DNA of 64,000 nucleotides from Eopsaltria australis (lineage: Eukaryota > Chordata > Aves > Passeriformes > Petroicidae): assembly GCA_034509425.1 (NCBI GenBank), contig JAVTVJ010000518.1, positions 186,001 to 250,000 of the forward strand. The letters are read 5' to 3'. Position 1 is the first letter of the stretch. Each line of letters starts with the position of its first letter. Positions 51,713 through 62,400 of the stretch are shown one piece after another. The notes under the pieces are model-generated. The model saw nothing but the letters and a program-made list of their open reading frames with translations, had not been told where the DNA came from and did no database searches. Both the position numbers and the translations under genes were made by a program.

Positions 51713-51823
51713 GTGTATATAAATATAAATATATACATATATATGTATAATATATATAATATATGTATAATATATATAATATATCTACACACACATATGT
51801 ATATACGAACATATATACAGACG
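51713..51823. repeat. TA/TATG-rich microsatellite with internal 20-bp tandem unit
   Basis: Alternating pyrimidine-purine sequence of TATA, TATG and ACAC words. Inside it GTATAATATATATAATATAT is repeated twice in tandem (about 51745-51784). The tract is likely unstable and may form unusual DNA structure. Confidence 0.93.
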
Positions 51824-52604
51824 TTCCTCAGATTATTTGAAACTCTTCAATTGTCAATTGCAAAGGTATCTAGTAATGTTTAGAACATATTGGTGATAAC
51901 TGTGATGTGAGCAGGTACTCATGACAACTGAGGGTGTTTGAAATGACGTTAAAATCCTACAAACATGGCAGCTGAATGGAGACCCTGCTCAGACTACACA
52001 GAGCTGTTGGCAGACTACAGAGAGCTTATTCAGATTAATCAGTTGGATTCATATTGCTGTCATTCTAGAATACCTTAGGGTATTTTTCCTGATGTCCAGC
52101 TGCCACCCCAAAAAGCCCATGGCTCTACCATAAATCCTATTGTATCTGCAAGGCCAAAGTGTTATGTCAGATACCTCTGAGCATTTGATTTTTACACTTG
52201 ATGACATCTTCACAAAATTGGAGCAGGACACAGACGCCTGATTTGAGCTAAATTAAACCACACTGACTTCATGACTAAGGTTAAAAGTTGGTTCTGTGAG
52301 GTATCACACTGGGGTATCCCAGAGGGTCAATGGTTCCTCTGAGGCTCTGGCAATCTTACATGCTATTTATTATAATAAAAAAAAACATGTTCTATGAGTC
52401 TTGGATAGCCTACAGGTGTCCAACTCGTCTCCCTTCATTGAGCACCTAATCCTGGGTCCTTTAATGCCACATTAGGTATGAATTCACTGTAAGGGGAGCT
52501 TAGATATCTATTTAAAACAGGGAGACGTTGATATTGCTTCAATTTTTAATATACAGTGCTATAAAGCAATTTGAGATGTCACACATTCAAGACACCTGAC
52601 TAAA
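51824..52604. other. Non-genic stretch before the solo LTR
   Basis: No gene recognised. A minus-strand frame at 52049-52231 contains WQLDIRKNTL, which faintly recalls the CR1 'RLDIRKNFF' segment, but flanking matches are lacking. TATCCCAGAGGGTCAATGG near 52314 faintly recalls the CR1 reverse-transcriptase 'GVPQGS' coding region. Both are too weak to call. Confidence 0.45.
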
Positions 52605-52610
52605 GATGGT
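52605..52610. repeat. Target-site duplication, left copy (GATGGT)
   Basis: GATGGT immediately precedes the LTR start TGTGGCAGCC and is repeated exactly at 53254-53259, just after the LTR end. Confidence 0.9.
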
Positions 52611-52932
52611 TGTGGCAGCCGTGGAAGTAACCTTCAAGACTCAAGGGGTTGCAGAAGACCAAGAAGAGAAGAAATGACTTTGGTGGAGGGCTTACAAGGC
52701 TGCTAAGTTCCCCCCTGGGACTGAAGTGACCATGGTTTAGCCCAGGGCGTGGATAAAATCTCCACGGCAAACTTATTTGGTTACTAGTTATGTCTATCAT
52801 CTCCCCCCTTCTAGAAAGTTCCCTTTTACTCAGCGGTTGATTTACCACTACTTCTTATCTCCTCCCCTCTCCCCCTTCCATTGGACCTTGTTCCCTGATC
52901 CCACCCTTGTTCCTCCCCTGGACCCTCACCTG

Positions 52933-52957
52933 ATTGGTTAGTACATGTCCCTTTTAA
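52933..52957 (+). promoter_or_regulatory. Putative LTR promoter (CCAAT and TATA-like)
   Basis: ATTGG (the reverse of CCAAT) at 52933-52937 and TTTTAA at 52952-52957 lie about 65-90 bases before the polyadenylation signal, as expected for an LTR in which R is short. The TATA match is weak. Activity today is unknown. Confidence 0.5.
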
Positions 52958-53020
52958 GGCTGTGTCAGAGAGTATTCGGGGCTTTTGGTCCCTGGATACC
53001 CTCTGTGCTGGGCTTCCTGC

Positions 53021-53026
53021 AATAAA
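53021..53026 (+). terminator. LTR polyadenylation signal AATAAA
   Basis: AATAAA followed by GCTGCACAG and then a T-rich and GT-containing region fits the polyadenylation signal near the R/U5 border of the LTR. It fixes the plus orientation of the element. It could also end read-through transcripts of a host gene. Confidence 0.7.
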
Positions 53027-53253
53027 GCTGCACAGAATTCTTCCATACCCAAGGTCCCTCTCGCTTTATTTCTGCTTCAGCGGTTAGCTATCCCAGCTCC
53101 TCGCTCCCAGTGCATCACCCTACCAGGCGAGCAGCTTCACTGGCTGGTGTCTAAGTGACGCCGCCAGAGTGCACCCTCCAACAGGGGCACTTCTGGAACA
53201 TGGCCAGCTGGAGGCTGTCCGAAATCCAGGCTGGACACCGACAGCTAACGACA

Positions 53254-53259
53254 GATGGT
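53254..53259. repeat. Target-site duplication, right copy (GATGGT)
   Basis: Exact match to 52605-52610, abutting the LTR end ACGACA. No mismatch between the copies, which suggests a fairly young insertion, though six bases give weak dating power. Confidence 0.9.
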
Positions 53260-53349
53260 AGATAACGCACAGGATCTGAAGGACTCGTGGTCTTTGGAAG
53301 AAGCAAATGAAGACCAAATAAGATTGGACCATAGGGACCATAGGATGAT
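53260..53349. repeat. LTR-CR1 spacer with 9-bp tandem repeat
   Basis: About 90 bases between the LTR and the CR1. GGACCATAG is repeated twice in tandem (53326-53334 and 53335-53343). Part of it could be a degenerate CR1 3' tail. Confidence 0.6.
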
Positions 53350-53955
53350 TCAAGGCACATGAGGAGTTCTTTAGCCCAGCCTTCTGTTCAAAACAGACAC
53401 GGCTCTGACCAGAACATTCAAGATTTTGTCCAGATAAGTCTTGAAAACCTCTGATAATGAAGCCTGCACAGTTTCTGTGGGCAACCTGATCTACCCTGTG
53501 ATTTACCTCATGGTTTAATTGGTTTTCCTGATACCCAATTTGGACCTCCCTTGTTTCTATTTACATCTTTCTTGTGCTTCCATCACACACCTCAAGAGAT
53601 TAAGTGTTCGGGGACTGTTGATAGGTCCCCTGTAGCTTTGTTTCCTCCAGGTTAAACAAACTCAGCTCTCTCAGTATCCCTCATATGAAGCATGATGCAA
53701 TCCCTTAACGTGCAGGCCTTTGTTGGATGCACTCTGATATGTCCACCAAACCTATAAGCAGCCCTCGAGATGGAGCCTCACAAGGGTTGGGAGGAGGGGA
53801 GGCATCACTTCTCTCAACCTACTGGTAAAAGTTTTCATAATGCAGCTGAGATGCTGCTGACCTTTGTGACAAAGATGTATTGCTGGTCCGTGTTCAACTC
53901 ATTGCGCATCAGCATGCCCAGGTATTTCTCTGCAAAGCTGCAACTGGTTCCCGTA
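53350..53955 (-). mobile_element. CR1 LINE fragment, minus strand, diverged
   Basis: The plus strand follows the antisense CR1 order: TTAGCCCAGCCTTCTGTTC; TTTTGTCCAGATAAGTCTTG then AAAACCTC; TGGGCAACCTGAT; CCTCCAGGTTAAACAAACTC then AGCTCTCTCAG; GGCCTTTGTTGGATGCACTC; GGAGCCTCACAAGGGTTG; GCTGAGATGCTGCTGACCTT; and CATGCCCAGGTATTTCTC near the right end. About 600 bases of 3' end and ORF2 C-terminal region remain. The coding frame is broken by many stops and indels, so it is older than the LTR beside it. It carries a different 3' type from the element at 3835. Confidence 0.85.
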
Positions 53956-56900
53956 TGAAACCATATGAAAAAAGCCTCCTAAACAAACTTTTGCATGAGG
54001 TCTTGCTAAATCATCACATATTTTCTCAAGAAAGTGTTTCTTACAGTAAGCTGTTCATTGGATTGAATTACAATAAATTTTACATTTATGATAAATAAGT
54101 GGACAATGAAGGAAGAGTTGAAAATATGGTTGGGGGAGCTGGACTGATTATAGCAGGAAGCAGCCTCTTTCACCTGTCTCAGAAATTCTATATGTATTCA
54201 CTGGTGACATAAAATGTCTGCTGTCTTCCTTATATGGGAAACAAAAATTCCACTGTAACCATAGTAGTGACACTATAGAGATGGGATAGCTACTGTAATG
54301 AAAATTATCTGCTCTTTTTGTGATACCATGTTTCTTGGATAGTGTTTTCTGTCAAGTGATGAAATCTAGATTTCAAGATTCAAAGTAATTTTATTGAACT
54401 TGGTATTTTGCTGCATAGAAAAGGTACAAATAAATTTACCTCAAAGCTCTGAGTAGATCAGGGTGCTGTCACAGTCACTTTTACAGGATGACTGATGCTC
54501 AGCTGTGCAAGGTAAAAAAAAGGAGAGTCTAAAATAAATCTGGAAAAGAACAGCTGTTAGTTAATCTAAGACTTGTTAATATAGCTGAACAGAGTGTTCA
54601 CAGAATTCAGACTTCATCACCATGTGAAAATCTGTGAATAAAATCAATACGGAGGATAATTGTTTGGTAACCATTATTAACAATGAAAGCTATTATTTTT
54701 TTTTTTTTAAGAGAAGAGCCATCATATATGGTCTTAAGAGTCAGTTTTATGGAAATGTAATCTAGTTAATTTGCCATTTTGGAATATGGAATCAAATAGT
54801 TAAAAATCTAAATAGAAAATGAAACAGAGATACAAGCCCCCCTACACCAAATCAAATATGGAATGGTTATGATATTTTCTTATTTGGACTCTCATCTTCT
54901 GTTTAGTGTAGAAGATGAATAATCTCACTTTGTTTGGAAATACTGAAATCATGATCATATTGTGAACTAAAACAAAATATTAAAATTATTAGTAGCATGC
55001 ACTTTATGATTAAAAAAAAATTTAAAATTAGCACCATAAGTGCTTGTTGTATTGGGGGAGTGGGATTTTTAATAGCTAATACTATAGCTGCCTTTAAATT
55101 AAAACAAAGATCAAAATGTGTAGTTACAGCTGATTATAGGTCTTGGTGATTAATCGGGAGATAGGAGCAAAATCCAGGCTGTGTTGCTGGGATGGACTGA
55201 GGTTGTGGTAAGAACATCAAAATAATTGAAAGATAAAATGTATGTTCTGATATTATCTAGTAAGAAATAGAAAGAAATACTGAACTTGTAGGTCTTATGG
55301 CTATCTTTGAATGTCTCCAGTTTCAAATAATGGGAAAGGACTAAATAGTCCTAAGGTTCAGCTTTTTAGTGCCCTCAAGTTTAACCTAGGCTTACATTGG
55401 GTTTTCTTTTCCAAAAAAAACAATTGAGGAAATATAAGCTCTAAGCAAGAAGGGTGATGAAAGTCTAAAAATATTCTTACCTTTCATCACTTTAGCAGAA
55501 TGGATTAGTCTTTATTAACTGAGTCTATATTTTATGAATATGAATATATATTCCTTCCTATGTTTGCACAGCTTCCTGTCATCTTGTATAACTTTCTATT
55601 AAAATCTAATTTTGCTAAATTTAAAATATGATATATGAAAAAACCTCTTTAGTCTCTGAAGATCCTGTCTTTCTAACTTTAGTCCACATTTACCTTTCTC
55701 TGGAAATATTCCAACATATTACCCTTGCTTTATTTACTTCATAGATTTTCATGTTTTCATACACATACAAACATTATGTGTTTGCATCATTAAAAACATG
55801 TAATAGAAGAAATTAAAATAGCCAATAGCCTTCTTAAAACAATAGCAAAGCCTTTCATTTTACCTGAATGCCTTAGGGAATAGAAAAAAAGTGTGCACAT
55901 CGCTATTTTTATAGCAATTAATACCTGTAGCCAAACTAATTGATGCTGCAGGTAGAAATACCACCTTTCAGAGTGCGAGCTGTCTTTTGTTCAGTATCCT
56001 TAGATTCAAGAACATAAATGATAGTTTTTAAAAACATGAACTTTTTAAAAAGGATAAACAGAAAAAAATCCATGCCAAACAATACAAGTTAGATTTGTTA
56101 AGGTGCCACTATAACTGACATTCAATTGTTTCATTGTGCATACAATTTCAAGAATGATGTGGGTTAAGAAATTCAACAGTTTATCATTATGACAGTCTTT
56201 GGATCATTTAATGCTTTAATTCTTCTTTCCTTCATCTTCTGAATGGAAGCAGCTATTTAACAATGAGCAACTTTTTTCACCAGTTGCTCTTTTTTTGAAC
56301 AATTGGCGTAGGTTTCTACTGTAGACTGCTCTTTTCATTTGAAAGAAAATTAAAAAGAAAGGTGTCACAAAAGAGTAAAGAAGTGAATGTCACAAGGAAT
56401 ATTTGTCAGATAGTTCTGATAAAAATTTTTTTTCAATGTGACAATATTATTACCCAGCTTAGAAAGCATCAAGGTAAATGGATACTGGCACCTTGGCTCC
56501 CATGGCTACAGATTACAATGTTTTTGTATAGTCCCAGTGATTTTTTCAGATTTTTCACAAGTTCAAAAAATTCAATACATAGAGTTTTGTACCTAGAATG
56601 GACGAACACTCACTTTTATCTTAAGGTTGATATAGAGTTGATTCATGGTTGCCAGAGGTTGGTGCAAGTTTTTTCATTAGAGATGATTAATTTATGTATT
56701 ATATGTGTTTGTAGAAACTCATACATATAAAACCCATAAATATAGTGGGTAATTCTTTCTTTGCTTGATCTCTCCCTTTAATCTCTGTGTTATCTGCTAG
56801 GGAAGTTACTGTGGAATTGAACATCTGGAAACAGAGGTTCTATGAAATGTTGTTCTAAAACATTTACAGAAAACTATTTGAAATAGTAGGTTACAACTAG

Positions 56901-59064
56901 GTTGAGCCTATGATTTTTGAGCCCTTTTGTTCTCTGTTGCTCCACATATGGTAGAGTTTTATGTACTGAGGAAAGGGAATATCAAAGACCTTTTTTATCT
57001 TTCAAAAAAGGCATAAAACCAGAAATGTATCAATATTGAAGGTGTTTATATTTAGAAAAAAAAAGGTCCTTATGTTAAATATGAACTAACAGATATTACC
57101 TACTCACTTCTTCAGGATTTAACACTTAGAAACCTCCATTTATTCAAAAAATCTTTTATTTTCAACTATCTAAATGAAAGCACAGAATTATTTAAAAATT
57201 AGAACATGTTCTTTTGAGGAATGATTTGCTTTACTATCATTTGTAGACAAAGCAATAAATGTCTTTGAGGTGCATTAATATATGTATTTCTGTAGGCTAA
57301 GAATGCAAAATATATTTCTAGATATATATCTGGTTCATATATTTTATTGTGACAGTTTAACTTTTTTACTATAAATGTCATAACATTTCCTCTGTCGGTG
57401 ATGCTTGTGACTACAGAATGCAAGAGAAAAGGCGAGGAAGAGAATTACATGCTCTCCCTAACTCTTCAGCTCACAGACTGAAGAAACACCTTCTGATACA
57501 GAACAGTCTTTGTGGAGGGTCTGGACGAGGCTGAAATGTTGACACTGAAGAATTTCAGGCTCCTAAATAGTTACCCTCTGTGACTTATAATTTGGGGCCT
57601 TTGTATAATGACTAACTTGCGAATTATCTCTTATCTGCAAGTCCAAGGTCTGTTCATTATGAATTACAGACATCTAAAAATCTCTTTATTATCTTAAATA
57701 GATGGAGAAGGAGAAAAAAAATGCAAAGATAACAAAAAGCAGAAACAAGTACTCAATATTGGTTGATTGTTTCTTTTCAGAAAGTATGTTTTCTCCCAGA
57801 TAATTCTTTCATGTCCTTTCTATTTTCTTCCATTCTAGCATCTCTCTTCCTGGTCTCCTGCAATGTAGAATAATGGTAATTTAATATAGCCTGCTGCTTT
57901 AGAATTTCAATTCCACTTGATACAATTTTCAGTGCTTTGTGTCATTGGACAATTAATTTTTTTACCTACAGTGAAATTAATTTCTGATATAATTCTGCAT
58001 TCATTCATTCTGCACATGATCTGCACTTGTAACACTGTGAAAAATGTTTATAAATCCTGTCTGCTATTTTACTGATACTTCTGCTGCCTTTTTGTAGTAA
58101 AAAGTTTTCCCTTTTATGTGTTATATATATGTCGTGCTATTATGCAAGGATTTAATAATTGATAACAGGAAAGGGTTTTAAATAGCAGTAATCCTTATGT
58201 TCATCCTTAAACAAGATTTATCTGTTCTGGGGTAGTTTCATTCTGCCTGACTTGGCACTTCTTTTAGCTTCTTAAAGTAGGAACCAGTCCTGTTTTTTCT
58301 CTCTAATTTTCATAAAGCGTACAACTTCCCTGGTGCAGTTTCACAAAGAGCAGATTTGCCCTCTGGGCATGCCAGTGTCTCTCCACTTCTGTAAGAGGCA
58401 CTTGACAGAATATGCCCTCATTCAGATATATTAGCTAAATGCCTCAAGTTCAGTGGGACGAATCTGGGCATAAATAAGTTAATTGAAATCAATCTTCCCC
58501 TGTGGGAACAAACTCTTTATGGAAAAGAATAACTAAAAACAAATTAGTGTTATGCTCAAAATATTGCTTATGGGCAAAGAGGAAGTAAAATACGTATCAA
58601 AAATAAAACAAAAAAGTTGTTATCTCTAACAGAAATCTGAAAAGTCTAGTTCAAAAATAATCTTTAGTCTAGATCCAATTCTTAAAGATAAAAAAGTTTT
58701 CATTTTTAAAAGCATAATTTAAAAAAAAATGAATCATAAGAGACTTCAAAATGCAACAGTTAAGTTTTATGGCTCCCTCCCTTTCTTATAATCCCTTGTT
58801 ATATTGATAAAGGTCCTTGGTCAGATACTTTTAAAGGAAGCACTCTGCTTCTATATACACTTGCTGGCAATACTCTATCAGCCTCTGGAGTCCTCTGCTG
58901 GGATGAATATGCTGTTTAGAGCTTTTTCGTCCTCTTTCAGTGTCCAGTTGCAGTACTTTGTATGTGTTTGTTAATGAGCTTCTACATCTTTCTCTTTCCT
59001 CATAGGTGAGCAGTGTCACGTTACATCCCAGTTTACTATAGTTGATGCCCTTTATATATATTAG
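53956..59064. other. Non-genic stretch, no recognised gene
   Basis: AT-rich DNA. The plus-strand frame at 56362-56730 (122 codons) and minus-strand frame at 58831-59019 match no family I know. A T run near 54692-54708 and several A runs occur. No CR1 or LTR sequence recognised until copy B of the dispersed repeat at about 59065. Confidence 0.55.
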
Positions 59065-59465
59065 ATACTAGGGTTTTTGTTCTGTTCATTATCCCGAAAC
59101 CCGGTTTTGTCCATCTCTAGGTCTGCAATTCTGTAACAGGCAGTGAGTTGTTCATAGATGTGGCATCTCCAGTGCCAAGTCTGTGCCTCATCTCTTATCA
59201 CCACCGCATGCCTGAGCTCCTCTGCTCTGTGCCCTGTGTCTCCCCTTCTCAGTCTTTTCTACTGTACGAGATATGAATTGCTCTGTACTACATCACTGCA
59301 TTAGAGCTGCAAATACCTTTCTGTGTGTCTTTTTATTTCTATTATCTGTGTAAAACTGTTGTAATGCAAAGCTGGAGAAAAGGAAAAATTAAGACAGAGC
59401 AGGCCTGGCAAGTGAGGTATCAAGCTTATGGCCTGTTACTAGCAATGGCAATACTGTAAGACTGG
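59065..59465. repeat. Dispersed repeat, copy B (probable old solo LTR)
   Basis: Homologous in the same orientation to 9440-9925. Shared blocks: TAGATA with a following GGGTTTTT/GGCTTTTT run, CTTGTCC/TTTGTCC, TCTCCAGTGCC (59166), GTCTGTGCC, ATCTCTTA, GCCTGAGCTCCTCTGC (one difference from copy A), CCTGTGT, ATTAGAGCTG, GACAGAGCAGGCC (59393) and TAGCAATGGCAAT (59440). This copy is shorter than copy A because of indels. It has lost or never had the AATAAA seen in copy A. Family assignment is open; an LTR is inferred from size and composition. Confidence 0.8.
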
Positions 59466-62400
59466 ACTATGCAACTACATTATGATAAAATATACAAAAG
59501 GAAATAAGACCCAAAACTAGAAGACAGCTAGGAGGTGCAGGTTTTTTACACCAGAAAAGCTTCTAGCACATTTATTCTCTCCAGCAGAAGAACAAGTCTT
59601 GAATGGGCACATGGGATTTCAACACATTGCCTGAGAAGTTCTGCGTTCTATAAATTAGCATGGGAAGCAATCAGCAGGATGAGGAGGGAGCTGTCTACAT
59701 CTGCGTGAGAATGAAGGAGTGGAACTCATGTGGACTCACATAGCAATTTCAGTGACATTAGGAGGTCCAAATTAAATGCAAAAGAAATTATATATAATAT
59801 GTATAATATTTAATGTGCAATTTATGTAATAATCCAAACATAAAGAATGTGTGATTGATATGGATAAATATATGCAACATATATGTACTGATATAAATTT
59901 AATTATTTCGTATCAGTTAAAGTTTATGTTTCATATACTGCTTGTATCAATCACATTGTTTCTATTTGGATTATTATTTTAGGAAGCCTGTACTCTGTGT
60001 GAGAGATAGTTGTTTTTAACATTGGAACAAGGGAAGTTAGAGACATGGGTTTCACTTACATGTTTGGAAAATGCTGAAAAGTTTACAGATTATGCAATAA
60101 TTTCTCTGCTCATGAAACACACATACTTCAAAATTTGTTTGATTGACAGACCATGCAAGCAGCTAAATTTCACACAAATACTAAGCACAGACCCCAGAAT
60201 GCAAAAGGCCTTGTCTGTTTCATGTATTTGGTGGAAGGGTATGTCACTGTGTATTTTTAAACTCCCACCAAATGGCCTTAATTTATCTTCAGGGGAGGTA
60301 TAGAGAACATTATGTTCCTGGTTGGATTAATGCCTGAATATGGCAACAGGCCAGGATGTAACATGAATTTTAAATAAATTATAGTACCATGCAGTGCAGT
60401 ATGTGTGTTCTCAGTCACATAGCATGAGAGTGGCCGTGGAGTGTGCAACACTCAGTGTTTTGCACCACCTTCATTTATGTGGACACAGGTTCTTTGAGAT
60501 CACTTCTAACTTTGGTTGGGCTCAGATTCCTACCCTGAAAGGCATTCAGAAATACTGTACTACTTACTACAAGGTTTAATTTTTCTCTTGTCAAAATGAT
60601 CAAGATTAGTGCAATTTCTTTTTCTTTGGCTGGTAGTTATTAGTTTTTAAATACAGTGAAGGAGTAATTTGACTTCACTCACTAGACATCAATGAGATGG
60701 TTAAAACAGGCCTCAGTGTGTCTCACAGTTAAAAGTATTTCTCATTTTAAAATATACTTTACAAGAACAGATTTTCCTTTGGCCTTTTTCCAGGTGTGTG
60801 GCTTGCAGATAACAGAAGAAATATTTAAGTGCGCAAGGGGGAGTTAATTGCTGTTGGGAATGGTTTTGAACCAGATTCAAAATGTTTAATATTTAACATG
60901 AAGGGCTGGCTGATGTTTAAAACAGGTGATTATGTTCTTTGCATTTCAATTAAAAACATGTGTTCCTTTCTTAATATAAAAACTTCAAATAGCCAGAGCC
61001 TTTTGCATGTAAATATAGGTATGCTCCACCACCTGTAAATTAGATTTTTGGGTTTTAATTATTTTTATTACTTGGCACAAATTTTAAGCAGGTTATTTCA
61101 TTTATAATTGGATGGAGTTATACTTTGCTTCCAGCAGGATTAACAGTTCTGTTAAATACAGTGTGGGTATCCATGAGGCTATGCATGGCACATATGTTAT
61201 AGATAAATAGGCAATGCTCACTTTGTAGTGCAGGGTTCTGTTTCTGAGAAATAAAATTGTAGGCCCAATCACTTCCCTTCTATGAATATTATTGTTCTGA
61301 AAATGTCTGCTAAGAGGTTTTTGAGGTGTGGTGTACAGAACATATGAGGGTGGTCCATGGAGAACTGATTAAATCCATCACATTAACGTTATTACTTTTT
61401 TACACCTGCAAATCCCACTGGGCATTATACAATAATTCCTTAATAATATTAAAAAAATATTTTCTTTCATTATTCCAAGACATTGCTTATCACTCATTGG
61501 TGGAAGACTTTTGGTTAAGATATAGAAAAAAACAAAGTATCATCTTTTAGGAGAAATGAAAACATTCAGTTTAATATAGGTATCTTTGTGTGCAGTGAAG
61601 ACTGTCCTGTCTGTGTAAAGATCATACCAACTGGAGGAGAGATCACCGAAATTAAAAAGCATTACTGTTATATGTTAATTTTAATGCACATCACAAGCAT
61701 TCTCTGTTATTTCCTAGATACAATGTTAGATGGAATTGTGTGAATTTGAAAGAAAAAGGAAGCAGGAATAGAAAAGAAGCTGAACAAACATGGAAGGATC
61801 ATCAAGGGCACAAGAACAAAATAATTATTTCCAGCTACAGTGTTTGACAAGTTGTAGACTGAGGACAGGTATTGCTCTGTTTATCCACAAGAGTAAATCT
61901 CCAGCTAAGGTGGTACTTAAATTATATACTACAGCTCAGATTGGAGCTCTCTGAACTGCAAAAAGAATTGCAGACAAAGGAAACAGAACAGCTCTGGGCC
62001 TCTTAGACATATCATTTTGCTGCCTACCTTTTATTTATGACTCTGGCCATAAAATGTCTCTGATGGAATTGAGTTAAAATGAAAAGTAAAATTTTAAAAA
62101 AAGTCTGTTGCTGTTGTTATTATATTTAAAATAACTAAAGAAATTAAAGGAGAACAAGAGTAAGTGCATTGCCTGTGTGATTTTTTAAAATAATTTTAAA
62201 AATGGTAAATATAGAAATGTTTAATTAGCAAAATGGAAAACAACAAAAGTAGAAATGAAAGCCCCTTGTTTTTTTGCTTAATACCTGAAAATCAGATTTT
62301 ATTTCCTTTTACCTATGGTGCAAGGAAACAAAAAAATCTTTAAAGAAAGAAACAAATCCAGTGATGCCATGGAGATGATTCATATTCATGCTCAGAGCAC

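Larger units (their letters stand above)
52611..53253 (+). mobile_element. Solo LTR, ERVK-type endogenous retrovirus, 643 bp
   Basis: The element begins TGTGGCAGCC and ends GCTAACGACA, so it has the TG...CA ends of a retroviral LTR, and it is flanked by perfect 6-bp direct repeats (GATGGT). A 6-bp duplication is typical of ERVK (class II, beta-like) elements; the class is inferred from that and from LTR size. In plus orientation the parts are in a sensible order: U3 with an inverted CCAAT box (ATTGG, 52933-52937), a weak TATA-like TTTTAA (52952-52957), and a polyadenylation signal AATAAA (53021-53026), followed by about 225 bases of the remaining R and U5. No gag, pol or env is present between or beside, so this is a solo LTR left by recombination between two LTRs. 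Open frames on its minus strand (53120-53360) are not genes. Confidence 0.9.

Noticed and set aside
52270..52380. Possible CR1 reverse-transcriptase fragment on the plus strand ('GYPRGS'-like translation)
   Set aside because: Only a few codons resemble the family motif and the flanks do not follow CR1; too weak to call.
53120..53360. Two overlapping minus-strand frames with Cys/Ser/Pro-rich sequence
   Set aside because: They lie mostly inside the solo LTR and read it backwards; they are by-products of LTR sequence.
56362..56730. 122-codon plus-strand open frame
   Set aside because: No similarity that I can name; no supporting signals.
9440..59465. Idea that the two dispersed-repeat copies are paired LTRs of one provirus
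   Set aside because: They are about 50 kb apart, strongly diverged from each other, and no retroviral coding sequence is recognised between them; two independent copies are far more likely.
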